Source: Phaeodactylum tricornutum CCAP 1055/1 | Lineage: Eukaryota > Bacillariophyta > Bacillariophyceae > Surirellales > Neidiaceae | Reading direction: 5' to 3' | DNA: 64,000 nucleotides | NCBI RefSeq assembly: GCF_000150955.2 | Contig: NC_011670.1 | Coordinates: 943,359 to 1,007,358 of the forward strand | Shown: piece after piece, positions 42,090 to 52,693 of the stretch | Layout of the letters: every line of letters starts with the position of its first letter | Position numbering within the stretch: position 1 is the first letter of the stretch | Translations under genes and position numbers: made by a program | Notes under the pieces: generated by a model | What the model saw: only the letters and a program-made list of their open reading frames with translations | Told to the model about the DNA's origin: nothing | The model's database searches: none

Positions 42090-42882
42090 TTAAACTTTGT
42101 TACCCGCTTGTGATTGCTGCCGTTTCCGCCGCACGTCCCAATTGAAAATTCGGCTCATCGTGACTTCTGATGTTACAATTTGATCGCGGCAACATGCCAA
42201 ATCTTGTTCGGATTCTTTCAATTCACGGACTGCCGTATCATAATTGGCGGTCAAAAAATTCAAAGCTTCTTGGTAAGTATACTCCAGCATGACGTTTGCA
42301 CCCAACCACAGATTTACTGTCCCAACAGAAAAGTCCAGCTCCGCCGTAGCATATATATTGTCGGCCAAACTGTATCGCGCAGTCGCGTGTTGTTCGCCTT
42401 GCTCTTGTTTCTGCAGAAGAGTTTGTACCAGCGTCAAGGACTTTTCCAATTCGGGTACTTTGCTTTTTAAATGTTGTTCTATGTCGGTTTCGAGATGCGA
42501 TCAAAACCAACATCTAGCGTTGTGAGAATACATCGAGAGGCAGCATTGTTGTGAAGCGCATCGAAATTTCCTACACGTTCAACGCGTATATTGCCAAGAA
42601 ACGGCGCCACTTACGTTTGTTTGTCAACGACACTTCAAAGGACTTATACTTGGCGTGTAGTTCGGTGTACGCACCAATGAGGAGCTCCGCCGATGCTGGG
42701 ACGGGTGTAAATGAGCTGCAAAAGGCGCCAACATCGTCGATGAACTTGGCAATCGGAATCTTCCGTTCGTTTTCGCCTTCCGTGATGTCTAGGAGGCTCA
42801 TATCTGGAAAGCCATACTCGCTGGTATCTTGTTTGCTTTCTCCAAGCGTGGATACGAGAGGCCGGCTGCTGATTGCGCTCAT
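42090..42882 (-). CDS. PFD3: Prefoldin subunit 3 (VBP1-like)
   Basis: Exons 42882-42615 and 42478-42090 (136-nt intron); 218 residues. The join SLTNK|QQHLKSKVPELEKSL restores the family helix. Recognition is clear from ARYSLADNIYATAELDF, VNLWLGANVMLEYTYQEAL, and EVTMSRIFNWDVRRK, which match VBP1 (VCLWLGANVMLEYDIDEA; ARVYNWDVKRR). The alpha subunit contributes two coiled-coil helices to the prefoldin hexamer, which delivers actin and tubulin to the CCT chaperonin. The gene is convergent with RAD9 (37 bp between stops) and divergent from the GT14 gene. Confidence 0.93.
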
Positions 42883-43266
42883 GTTGAAACCACCTTCGCA
42901 GTCTGTTTCTTTGTTCAAAAGTTGAAAGGTTTCTGCGTAACTCTTAAGTATCTCGTAGGATGCTTTGCTACCAACGGCCGCTCAAAATGACAACAGCACG
43001 GACTGTGAAATATTAGTTTCAACAGAGCGCATGTGACTGCGAACAAAGATAAGTAGTTCCAACTCCTGATTCCCGTATTAATCGTTCCCGACCAAACGTG
43101 ACTGACGCCTGCTATCGGCCAAAACGCTGTTTTGTGACTGTGAGTTACATATCATTAATCAATGTTCGTAGCAGTACGTTCCTCGCTTTGCGAGTATTCT
43201 GTCCCTTCCATATTGTCATTGATCGCAGGCGTAAAATCTCTATAAAGGACACGGAGCGAAAACGAG
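42883..43266. promoter_or_regulatory. Divergent promoter region PFD3 / GT14
   Basis: 384 bp between two divergent starts. Two copies of the recurrent motif core occur: GACTGTGAAA at 43001 and TGACTGTGAG at 43135-43144. No TATA box was recognised. Confidence 0.5.
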
Positions 43267-45776
43267 ATGCAGCGAACAATAGCTTTTTGGGCCTTAATCG
43301 TTGTGCTCTTATTTATTTCTGTGCACGCCGAGCAAGTGCCGGTTGGACCACCTGAAGCGCTTTCATCCAAAACGGAGCATCAACATTTCCAAAGACTGCT
43401 TCAAAGTAGCTGGGATGAGATCGACTTTACAGATATCGATTCTCACAAGGCTGCCCGGAGTGGGTTAGATCAGCTCGTCAAAGATGGCAGTCATATGGAA
43501 TTGCGCTGGGCCAAAATGTTTGAAAAGGCCAAGACACCTGAATGTCGAGCAAAGATTGCAACCCATTTTGGGTATTTCTACAACGCAATTGCATCAGAAC
43601 AATCGATGCCATTTAGTACTGCGAAATTTGAAAACAAGTGCCCGGAACCGTTCTACGATTGGGAAAATTTACCACCCGATATGCACGTTGGGCATGTTCA
43701 GAACCGAACTTACCAGCCGCCCCGAGAAAACGCCACATACATTGACGATCCGAAAGATCTGCGTTTCTTGTACGCAATTTTGACTCACGGCGAGTGGCAT
43801 TCTACCATTCGACTTATTGAAACTCTCTACGAGGATGGACATGTTTTTGTTGTGCACGTAGACGGCAAGGAAAATTCTGATGAGACTTACAAAGCTCTGC
43901 AAAAGTACGCTGCCACAAGAGATCATGTCCACGTACTTGGATCATCCTTCCGTGTTCGCGTAAACTGGGGAGGCTTTTCAATGGTCAACGCGACGCTGCA
44001 AATCTTACAATATTCGTTCAACGTGAACGGGCACTGTTCACGACAACGAGACCCACTGGTATTCGACAAGGTTATCCACTTAGCTTCCTCCTCGTATCCC
44101 TTGGCGACACGATCTGAAATTCGTCAGCGTATAGCGTCATTTCCTTTGGATGCCAATTTCTTGCACGTAATTATGAAACCAACTCGCCCCAGCCCTGATG
44201 TTTGGCATTACTTTGTTGAATGTGACGACAGTTTACACCGTATTTACCGTCTCAACCCGTTGAACAACCACACGAACGGTATGGAGCTTTTCACTTCATC
44301 TCAATGGTTCATCATTTCTCGCGAATTTGCTGAATATTTAGCTCGTGCCGAAGCAGGAACCTTCGTACACCAGTATCTCGACTACATTGAGCATGTTGTA
44401 GTCGCCGACGAAACCTTCTTTGGTACCGTCCTTCGGCACACTCCTTTCTGTTTGAAGCATCATAATCGTAACTTTTTACACTTGCAGTTTGATCGGTGGG
44501 AGTCAGAGCTTCCGTCGAATGATCGCGATCCTCGGAAGTGCATGATGCTTGATCCCAATCATTGCGGGCGGTCACCTACCACGCTTACGGCCGACTATGC
44601 AGACATATTGGAGCTCAGCGACGATTTGTTTGCTCGAAAATTTGTGGAGCACATATCGGACTTCGAAGGCAAATCGGAAGAAGAGGTACCTGAGCATAAT
44701 GTCAAAGACATTGTTGATGATTGGCGAAAGCGTCGGGGCACCAGCAAGCAAGGAAGTAACTCTTCGACTACACTTTCGGGACAACCGCAAATGACCTTCG
44801 AAGGACACGGTGTTTTGCTGGTTGCTAGAGAGACGCTCGGGATTGACGGTGGCGATAGACAACCGGTTCCCTTGTGCTTGGGTTTGGGAGAAACTGGCAA
44901 CAACTTACATCTCGTGCCGTGTTTTCACGATTGGGTGATACCGACGCTGGCGCCCAACTGGGAATTCGGTGCCGTAATTGAAGCCGAAACAATACCTCAC
45001 AATCGCTGGGAGATGCAACCCTGTACATCGGATGGTCACCTAGAACGATTGTGAGTAACATTGCATAGTTGGCTTCCGTTTGTACGTTCGATCTTTCAAT
45101 TAACCCAAGATTTTTCTGCGACAGAGATTCCGGTGAAATTGAAGTGACACCCGGTAATTACTCAATTACGGGACCGCGATGCATGTTGAAAATGATGGAA
45201 GGTATACGTGCGGGGCGATGTTTTGACGGGGATTCTGGTAATTCGCAACCTGGAGGAGAAGTGCAAGTATTTCCATGTGTTCACCGCTGGGTACAGTTCC
45301 TGTCTGTTGGCGACGGGAGACTAGCACCCAAGGGAAGCCTATTCTTCACCATTCCGCTCCACATCGTTCGACAGATCCATAGGATGGGACATGAACAAAG
45401 TCCTCACATGTGCTTGGGGGTGTGGGGGCGTGGAAATAAAGACGAAGTGGATTGGAAAGACGAATCGCAAGCCTTTTCACAAGAAAGGAAAGAAAACCCA
45501 GTAGATGGGTGGAAGCCGTTGTCGGAGTGGGAAGGAGAAGAACTTTTCTCAACACAATGTAGCAATGTCGGGGCAGTCGTAGAATGGATTTTTGTGCCGT
45601 TCATAGTAGAAGATAATCTTTCCGCGGACGACGGTACCGACATCGACGCTACTACAGACGCAGACGAAGTTATGTTTGGACCTGCCACAACAACTGAAGA
45701 CACAATGAATACAGCCCACGAAACCGTGATTGACGATAATGGTGCAGCTCCAGAACGAATTGGCGATGAGCTATGA
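43267..45776 (+). CDS. GT14 (core-2/I-branching) glycosyltransferase with lectin-like tail
   Basis: Exons 43267-45050 and 45125-45776 (74-nt intron); 811 residues. The hydrophobic start MQRTIAFWALIVVLLFISVH is a signal peptide or anchor. The catalytic Branch domain spans about 165-440: FLYAILTHGEWHSTIRLIET, VFVVHVDGKEN, NWGGFSMVNATLQIL, VIHLASSSYPLATRSEI, SSQWFIISREFAEYLARAE, and VVVADETFFGTVLRHT with DETFF as the candidate catalytic acidic site. These match xylosyltransferase and core-2/I-branching GlcNAc transferases of GT14. The last 300 residues contain two Cys-paired segments (CLGLGETGNNLHLVPC; GRCFDGDSGNSQ with WVQFLSVGDGRLAP) that resemble ricin-type beta-trefoil lobes. Likely a Golgi enzyme on proteoglycan-like or wall glycans. 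Confidence 0.85.
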
Positions 45777-45883
45777 CATGTTTTCCTCTGTTGTTCATAC
45801 AGGCGTTTGGTAACCGTCTCATGTTTTAACTATTTCTTGTCCTAACGAAATCATTGTACAATAGCGCACAGCTAAAGTGCTGA

Positions 45884-46969
45884 TTAGCGTAGCTGTCCAC
45901 TATCCGCAATAATGACTGGAACGCGAGTTTTGCCTGATTCGTTTCCTACTTGCTCAATGGCGCTGACCACATCTTGTCCCGACACAACCTTGCCGAATCT
46001 ACGAAGACGCCATTGGTTAGTTGTGAGCCGAGAACCTAGTATATAAAACATGCAAGCCAAAACTGTCCTTTGTGAGACAGACTTACACAACATGTTTCCC
46101 GTCCAACCAAGGCGTCTCGGCCGTGCAAAGAAAAAACTGGGAACCGTTTGTGTTCGGTCCGGCTGTAGACATACACAAAATGAGGTCAGCGTGTTTGTTC
46201 ACGGAGGCCATGAATGTCCGTCACTGTTGATTGCCATACCATTTGCCATACTTAAAGTACCTGCCCCAGTGTGTTTAAGAGTAAAGTTCTCATCCGCAAA
46301 CTTGGAACCGTAAATCGACTCCCCGCCGGTGCCTAAAATTTAGAAAGACGAAGTCAGCGAGGCTAGTAGATAGACCTGTGGTCTACCTACTTCTATCAAA
46401 TAATTGACAGTCATCCTCCGAAGAAATTTTATTTACCATTTCCACGAGTGAAGTCACCGCTGCGAAGGATCAACGCATAGACGTGAGTGCTCGCAGTAAT
46501 TGATCCAAGGAATATTTCTATCTACCGAACGTACCCTTGGGCCATAAAGTTTGGTATCTTGTGAATAAGAACGAGACTGTAAGACTACGCCGTAATTCGT
46601 CCAAAAGGTAGGATTTCTTGTGAACACAGATTCCCGCATTAGCTCGTACGTACCACACGATGAAAAGCTGATCCCTTAAAATGCAGAGGCTTCCCCAATT
46701 TTCCGATACCCTTCTCGCCCGTACAGAGGCACCTAAAATTTTCAGCCGTCTTGGGGACAACATCTGCTCTGAGCTCCATTTCTATCCGACCCTGGTTGTT
46801 ATTTTTGTACACGGTCAGAGAAGAGACATCACATGGTGCCGACCGGCGAGCTGCCCTCCTCCATGGCTTTCGGCAGACATTACTACTATCCAAGGAAACG
46901 GCTCTGAAAACACACCTTTGCCGATCCGCCTATGGTAACATCAAAGAACACGACCGGATTCTGACTCAT
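45884..46969 (-). CDS. Cyclophilin-type peptidyl-prolyl isomerase, seven exons
   Basis: Exons: 46969-46916, 46791-46654, 46557-46535, 46459-46437, 46332-46240, 46162-46087, 45998-45884; total 174 codons, 173 residues, the length of cyclophilin A. The assembled chain runs [94 protein letters not shown], and [18 protein letters not shown]. Active-site residues (Arg in FHRV, Phe in PNFM, Gln of MAQGG, Trp of TPWLDGKH) are all present. It is a cytosolic or nuclear prolyl isomerase. Exons 3 and 4 are only 23 nt each, and six introns (75-124 nt) fill more than half the gene. ADSGQLR at the end replaces the usual DCGQL. Confidence 0.9.
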
Positions 46970-47429
46970 ACTTGGGGACACTTTGGCGTTAATAAGTTGC
47001 TGGTTAACGGAAATAGATCTTTGTTGACAGAGAATGAACACAGCGAAACTGAAAGTCTGTAAGAACTGAAACGTGGCCGAAGCATAATTACATACTCGAG
47101 TATCAGCATCTCCTCATCACCTTTCAGTTATTTCCTCTCATTTTAATTCATGTAGTTAATTGAAATATCTCAGAGACACGGATAGGACTTATCGACTGAA
47201 ACATTTTTTGCTATTCGACACATCTCGTAAATGAACTTGACACCCTCCCTACCTCTGTCTCTCATTGGAAAAACCTCTTGACTGTGACAGTGTGAATTCT
47301 TATCTTGGCCGTAATGGACTTTCACAGTCAGGCTCTTTTTTCACGCTATCGTAAACGCTTTCGCAACTACCCTTTACTTACGGCGACGGAAACAGTTGAT
47401 TAGCGCGACCAGCCCATTTGTTTCCAAAA
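46970..47429. other. Intergenic region with facing GACTGTGA motifs
   Basis: 460 bp upstream of the cyclophilin gene. TTGACTGTGA at 47278-47287 and its reverse TTCACAGTCA at 47321-47330 face each other over a 33-nt gap. No gene was recognised. Confidence 0.45.
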
Positions 47430-48060
47430 CGATGACTGTGCTTTCGTCGCCGCCGTTGCTTTATTCGTCGAAGAGCGCCAGCAACGAGAAGGCAGCCAAA
47501 ACCGAGAAATGTTATCTATAATAGGTACGAAATTTTCGATCTAGTGAGTAAGAATGATTCATCCGACGAGAGCACCGACATCGACATCGACATATCGCAA
47601 GAGATGGGAGGCAACGAGACCATTTCGAGCCGGCATTGGCCGAAGACGATGACGAAGAAGGGGTAGAACTTGGGAAGATGCGTGTCAAAAATATCAAGGC
47701 AAACTATACTTGCTCGAAATCTCGTAACATCACTGCTTTGATGAGGAGAGTTTGGTAGAGCGATTGGATGAAGCTCCGGCGACCGGAAAGGTACATCCCA
47801 GAATCCTGAAGCGATTCAATTTCGATTGAAGCCTGAACAACCCAAATAGCTGACCAGTAACCCCGAGGTCTTGGTAGTGTTGCAGAGCACGAAGATACAA
47901 GGAGGATAGAAAATTATGATGGCGGGGAGGTCAAGAAGAGTTGGAAAGCAAGTTCCGAGACGACGAGACGACCAGGAACTTAAAGAAACTGTAACAATAT
48001 GAACCAGGTCATGGGTTTTCTGTTAGGACGGACCACTTAGGGACTACGTGCAGTTCGTCA
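47430..48060 (+). pseudogene. Probable gene relic, family not recognised
   Basis: Successive short frames on the plus strand have coding-like composition but switch frame or stop. From left to right they read MTVLSSPPLLYSSKSASNEK, NDSSDESTDIDIDISQEM, ALAEDDDEEGVELGKMRVKN, LVERLDEAPATGKVHPRILK, and ENYDGGEVKKSWKASSETTR. At least three frame changes or stops separate them. The acidic Ser/Asp stretches resemble a nuclear protein. Introns could account for some breaks, but splice sites at the joins were not convincing. Confidence 0.35.
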
Positions 48061-48096
48061 AGAGAATACAGAATTTCAGCAATTTAACCTACAATT

Positions 48097-49932
48097 CTAG
48101 CGAAAAGCGCGGACCGAATTTTGTTTCATCCACGCACCGACAATGTGAAGACCAGGATCAGCAACGCGACGGTGGCCGTCCAGGAAACTATCGGAAATTT
48201 GCGCACACCCCCAGACCTCAATATTGCGTAGCTGTGAACCACACTTGTCCACTAAATAACCCAGGCCTTGGTCTGATAAAGCTGTGCAGAAGCTAACGTG
48301 CAAATACTGTAGGCTAGAATGACAGGAAGAAGCGAGTTTCTCCAGCGTCGAGTCCGTCAAGACGCTAGAGCCCTCAACATTTACTTGTACGAGGCCACCC
48401 ACTGTCGAATCCTTGTTAGACGTGGAAGCTTGGATCGCCAGTAGCATGAAATCGTCCGTCACGGCCTCATGGTCGAGACGGCCAAAGTCCAGGACGCGCA
48501 ATGAAGGTGGCGGAGCCATGCCGGGAACGTGAGTAAAAAGTGCTTCTAGGCCTTGGGGGGTTAAGTGTTTTAAACCGGATACATGTAGAGCCTGTAGTCC
48601 CACACACGAGCGCAAGGACGACAAAGTCGCGTCGGTTAGATCATGATTGTCACTTAGATCCAACCGTTCCAGTGTATTTGTGCACGATAAAAGAAGTTTG
48701 TGAACCATCGCATCAGTCAAATCTATGATTCGGCGCATGGAGAGACTTTTCAAGTGGCGAAATGCGGTTGTTTCGCCGGTCAAGGTCTCCAAACCTTCCG
48801 ATCCTATTGGAATATCTTCCAACGACAGTTCCAAGAGTTTTCCTGTCGTTGCAAACGTCTTGGTGAGACCTTTGCAGAACTGCACGCCTAACATAGGACA
48901 GGCTTTGTATTCAAGAGACGACAATGTCGGCGCCACCGCCTCAATCAATTTGACCGCGTCGACATCCTTGAGTAAGTATGCACCACCAATTGACAAGGCC
49001 TGCAAACTCCCAAGTTTACTTGACATGGCTTCAACAATGGCATCAGCAGCTGCGGGGCCAAAGCAGCGACCGGCCTGATCCAACATAATATATTGGAGGC
49101 CCGAAGGCATCATGCGTTGCAACGCTTTCGTGAGTTGTTCTTGTGTGATAGAGGACGCATCCGTCAACTCAAGCACGTCTGTTCCATTTTCGGCAATAGC
49201 GTCAAAAGCTGCTGGATCCAACTTGTGTCGAGCCACTAGCTCTTGTAGGAGCCTTGTACGAATCGAAGAGTCCACGTCGCCCAACGACTCCACGAACTCG
49301 ATGTGGTCGACCAAGAACTGCAAACACGTCTGAAACAAAGTGGGAATCCTGTGCTTTTGAGCAATCAAATTTGCACGTCTCTTACGTTTCGCGTAGAGGG
49401 AAGAGTTTCGAGCGCTTCCGGATTGTTCGTGCGCACCCGGCAAGGAACTCTTCCAGGAAATGGAGGGGTGCGCCTTTCGCTTCTTCTCCAGCTCGAGTTC
49501 TTCCATAACCTGGTCCAAGGGATGGTGATATTCCTGGTCTACACCATTCTCAGCTTCGGCTTCTTCTCGTCGTTTCGTTTCTTCCCGAGCCGCAATCATT
49601 TGTCGAGCTACACTGAAAGGACCACACCATTCCTGTGGTGGAGAGTCTTTCGTACTGTTGCTAGCTCTGGTCGTCAGCACACCAAACGGCGTGGAGGTGA
49701 CGGCGCTCTTTTGACGATCTGCGTGTCCTAGACTGACGATTGGCCGGACTTCGGGGCGGGCCAGACGAGACGCCTCGCGTTCGGCCACGGCACGTTGCCG
49801 TTCCCGGACACGTTCCGGTACCACCCGACGCCCAGTGCTGGTCCGACCCGTCGAATCCTCCGGGGCGGCCCCTACCCCGCTAGACTCTTCTTCCTCCTCC
49901 GCGCGACGCTGGGATCGACGAGAAGGTGCCAT
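48097..49932 (-). CDS. Leucine-rich repeat protein, RAD7/FBXL-like
   Basis: An intronless 611-residue protein; ATG at 49932 (MAPSRRSQRRAEEEEE). The first 180 residues are charged and low complexity. From about 190 (LFQTCLQFLVDHIEFVESLG) the arrangement resembles yeast Rad7, in which a helical block leads into cysteine-type LRRs. Repeats with the LxxLxLxxxxxLTDxxL spacing run to the end: LERLDLSDNHDLTDATLSSL, LQALHVSGLKHLTPQGLEAL, LQYLHVSFCTALSDQGLGYL, and LRNIEVWGCAQISDSFL. No F-box was recognised. Rad7 acts with Rad16 in global genome repair and in a ubiquitin ligase; this function is inferred only from layout. A TTGACTGTGA motif lies at 50029, about 100 bp upstream. Confidence 0.75.
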   Translation of the reverse strand: MAPSRRSQRRAEEEEESSGVGAAPEDSTGRTSTGRRVVPERVRERQRAVAEREASRLARPEVRPIVSLGHADRQKSAVTSTPFGVLTTRASNSTKDSPPQEWCGPFSVARQMIAAREETKRREEAEAENGVDQEYHHPLDQVMEELELEKKRKAHPSISWKSSLPGAHEQSGSARNSSLYAKRKRRANLIAQKHRIPTLFQTCLQFLVDHIEFVESLGDVDSSIRTRLLQELVARHKLDPAAFDAIAENGTDVLELTDASSITQEQLTKALQRMMPSGLQYIMLDQAGRCFGPAAADAIVEAMSSKLGSLQALSIGGAYLLKDVDAVKLIEAVAPTLSSLEYKACPMLGVQFCKGLTKTFATTGKLLELSLEDIPIGSEGLETLTGETTAFRHLKSLSMRRIIDLTDAMVHKLLLSCTNTLERLDLSDNHDLTDATLSSLRSCVGLQALHVSGLKHLTPQGLEALFTHVPGMAPPPSLRVLDFGRLDHEAVTDDFMLLAIQASTSNKDSTVGGLVQVNVEGSSVLTDSTLEKLASSCHSSLQYLHVSFCTALSDQGLGYLVDKCGSQLRNIEVWGCAQISDSFLDGHRRVADPGLHIVGAWMKQNSVRAFR

Positions 49933-50553
49933 TGTTTGCCACACAATTCTCTGTACTGGGTGTGTGGAAAAGTAGGAAAGGTACGAAGCGATGGCGACTG
50001 CGGATGGGCAGCAATTTTCCGAGCCGGATTGACTGTGATGCCAAACAGGTACTCCGAGATCGGTCCCAGGTTCATAGTTTTACTACCAAGCGTTTTGAAA
50101 CGTTATTTCCATGTCACATCCGAATGCCGATACAATTCGGAACTAGCAAAAGACTATATTTACACGCGGGAGAATAGGTGTTTGGCTTGTTGGTTTCCGC
50201 TTTGTTTCACAGTCAAGGAATTTGCTTTTGGTCTGTCCCGTGTCATGCTTCCCAGTCAGTATTATTTCGCTATGCACTTAAAAATACATTGTTGGCATGA
50301 CTTTGTATCTTTCCTCTCTAGTAGCACTACCTAGCTCCAGTAAAGGAACAAAATAGAATGTGGTATCAACATTAACTGTAGGTTGACTGTAACGGTGAAA
50401 TTTACCAATTGAATTAACTACTCTAGAAAGAGTTGATGCCACCCTCGCTATCGAATATCGTGTCGTGTTCAAGAAGTCATCAACATCGAACCACTCGTGG
50501 GACTCCATTAGGTGTGCAAAACCAACTCTTTCATCATCTTTTCCCCCCAAAAC
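49933..50553. other. Intergenic region
   Basis: 621 bp upstream of the LRR gene, with motif copies at 50029 (TTGACTGTGA) and 50206 (TTCACAGTCA). The open frames show no family features. A perfect inverted repeat ACATGTTC-TTTAT-GAACATGT begins at 50552, at the edge of the next possible gene. Confidence 0.4.
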
Positions 50554-50901
50554 ATGTTCTTTATGAACATGTCATGTAGACTAGAAAATCAGAGGCGGAC
50601 TCAACGACCTAGGATTGCGGAGGGCAAGCTCGTATTGACAGCCGGCTTGGATACCTATCCAGGAAACCGTAGGCTAGCCTCAGAGATTCGCGGCCCGTCC
50701 CCAGATATTGAATTGATAAACAGTAAGATCGGCGGCAACTCCCTCCAGGCCATTTATCGACACGACCTAGTAGTGGGAGATCTCTTAGTATTTTCAGTGC
50801 CGGAAAATGGCTCTCCTAGAGATGATATCCATGTAAGTACCTTCGATGGGTCAGATCGCATGATTACCGCACTCGTACCCGACACTACGTTTCCTGGGTA
50901 A
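50554..50901 (+). CDS. Possible small gene or gene fragment, unknown
   Basis: From ATG at 50554 a 115-codon frame has a protein-like sequence, including LVLTAGLDTYPGNRRLASEI, SPDIELINSKIGGNSLQAIY, and VGDLLVFSVPENGSP. It ends at a site that could be a donor (GG|GTAAAA at 50896). Splicing to an acceptor near 51016 (CACAG) would continue in phase as GGYANDADLRLQTTHVA before a stop. No family is recognised. It could be a short intron-containing gene or the remains of a longer one. Confidence 0.3.
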   Translation: MFFMNMSCRLENQRRTQRPRIAEGKLVLTAGLDTYPGNRRLASEIRGPSPDIELINSKIGGNSLQAIYRHDLVVGDLLVFSVPENGSPRDDIHVSTFDGSDRMITALVPDTTFPG

Positions 50902-51289
50902 AATTGTTAGTCTAAATGCCGCCTGAGGTGGACACAACCGCTGTCACTAGCATTCTAGCACCTTGTTCAGCATCTCCTTTGGGAATTTGATTGGGGTTGA
51001 CAAGCGTTATTCACAGTGGTTATGCCAATGATGCGGATCTCCGCCTTCAAACGACACATGTTGCTTCTTGTTGTATTTGACACCGGCACCAATGGGTTTT
51101 TTCTGGAGTTTGCAAGAATTAAGAGGTCAATTTTTCATGCATTGCATTTCAGACGCGGAATACGTGACAACCAGCCCATTTTTGTCGACAGTGGGGGCAC
51201 GCAATCCATTCGGAATACCGGCTATTCTATCGCAGTCAACACGTGATGATACAATAAATTGCTGTGGACGCGAAGCTATGAGTTATTCT
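50902..51289. other. Intergenic region or continuation of the possible gene
   Basis: 388 bp. Contains the coding-like continuation near 51017-51080 described for the preceding feature and otherwise only short frames. It lies downstream of the DPH5 stop. Confidence 0.35.
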
Positions 51290-52201
51290 TTACATTTTCA
51301 AATCTTTTTCGCGAGAGAGGGTACCACACTCATCGACCTCTTCTCGGGGTGTGTCCGTTTCGTGCAGTACAAGCTTGTACGATGAGCCTTCTACAAGATA
51401 TTCCTTCAAAACCTCCATTTCCAGGTCGTGCAAATCACCACATATAATAAGGGAATGCAAAGGCTCTCCCATGTTAGCATTTTTAAGTTCCTCCAATGTT
51501 CCCGCGCGAATACACTGGCTGTCTTGTCCCATACGAGCTAGCCCAATGCACAGTGTTTGGCTACCATCGTAAGCGTGTTCCTTGTGTGAATCTTCGGCTT
51601 CCAATAGTTGTTCTGACGCTGTGTTTACGCTCATGAAGCTCGGAGGTAAATACTTTGTCTTTCCTTTCATCATAGCCTGGAAATCCGGCTCTTTTACTTT
51701 GATGTCCAGCAGACAGAGAGTATGCATACCCCCCTGACGATTGATTTTTATTTTTGGGTAGAAAGACGTCGGCCTCCACTTTTCTTCGAAAAATGGGATG
51801 CTCACGGTATGCCCAAAGTTGTATAGTTGTAGCCCACATGCACCTGCCGCCCCCATGATCGAAGCGTTGTGAACAATTCGGACCTCTATATTCCGCTGTT
51901 TCGCTCGCAGCCATAGATCCGTGTGAGTTGTCGCACAGACCGGGTCGCCGACCACCAAGAACGCAACGTTCTTCTTGACAGAGGGTTCTAAAATTAGCTC
52001 CTCTGCTTGTGTTTCGACCATATTACGGTCTGCGACTGTGATAGATTTCCCGTAAAGCTCCTCTAAACGACTTTTGTCAACGCCAAGGATGCTGGTGTAT
52101 GCCTCGAGGAAAACGAAGTCTGCGCTCTTCACAATTTTGAGCCCTTTGACTGTGATGTCATCTTCGTCGCCAAGGCCCAAGCCAACCATGTAGAGGACCA
52201 T
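51290..52201 (-). CDS. DPH5: Diphthine methyl ester synthase DPH5
   Basis: An intronless 303-residue protein starting MVLYMVGLGLGDEDDITVKG, the near-invariant N-terminus of eukaryotic DPH5. Further blocks are FVFLEAYTSILGVDKSRLEE, VAFLVVGDPVCATTHTDL, IVHNASIMGAAGACGLQLYN, and FGHTVSIPFFEEKWRPTSFY, all typical of this SAM-dependent tetrapyrrole-methylase-fold enzyme. It adds methyl groups to the modified His of elongation factor 2 during diphthamide synthesis in the cytosol. The reading frame is open upstream of ATG 52201 but has no homology there. The C-terminal 20 residues are a non-conserved charged tail. Confidence 0.95.
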   Translation of the reverse strand: MVLYMVGLGLGDEDDITVKGLKIVKSADFVFLEAYTSILGVDKSRLEELYGKSITVADRNMVETQAEELILEPSVKKNVAFLVVGDPVCATTHTDLWLRAKQRNIEVRIVHNASIMGAAGACGLQLYNFGHTVSIPFFEEKWRPTSFYPKIKINRQGGMHTLCLLDIKVKEPDFQAMMKGKTKYLPPSFMSVNTASEQLLEAEDSHKEHAYDGSQTLCIGLARMGQDSQCIRAGTLEELKNANMGEPLHSLIICGDLHDLEMEVLKEYLVEGSSYKLVLHETDTPREEVDECGTLSREKDLKM

Positions 52202-52693
52202 TCTTTCGCGTGGCACAAGTATCGTACGTCGATTGAAAGAAAGTAAAACGCTCACTGAAAATCTTTGATACTTTGGAGAGTTGGTCCTCTTTTCATGGTT
52301 AGCCAAGTATAGATGAGGCCAGGTCTACTCGGCATATTCCCTTACATTATTCACTGTCGCACTATAAAAGTAAGCGGTGAATGGGGGGTGACTACAGACA
52401 GGCGGAACTTTGAAAATCTCTATTCAAAATGAAAACACTCAAATTTAAAAATAAATATGAACAAGTGCATGTGGAAGAAACGAACGGAGTGTAATACTAT
52501 TACGCTGGACCCGTGAGAGTAGGTCCCAGAGTCACAAAGCAAGGGACATTTGATCCATCCTTCTACTGATGCTGTTAGGCAGAATTTGCTCACACAATAA
52601 GGTTAGAAACAGCTTTAGTTCCGTGCTCGTGCCTTGGTGACCTGTTTCTTCAATCATGCATACATTTTGTGGGATCCAGGACCAGCGCTTAAG
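52202..52693. other. Divergent intergenic region (DPH5 / sulfotransferase-like)
   Basis: 492 bp between divergent starts; AT-rich near 52430-52460. No recognised element apart from TTCACTGTCGCA near 52348. Confidence 0.45.
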
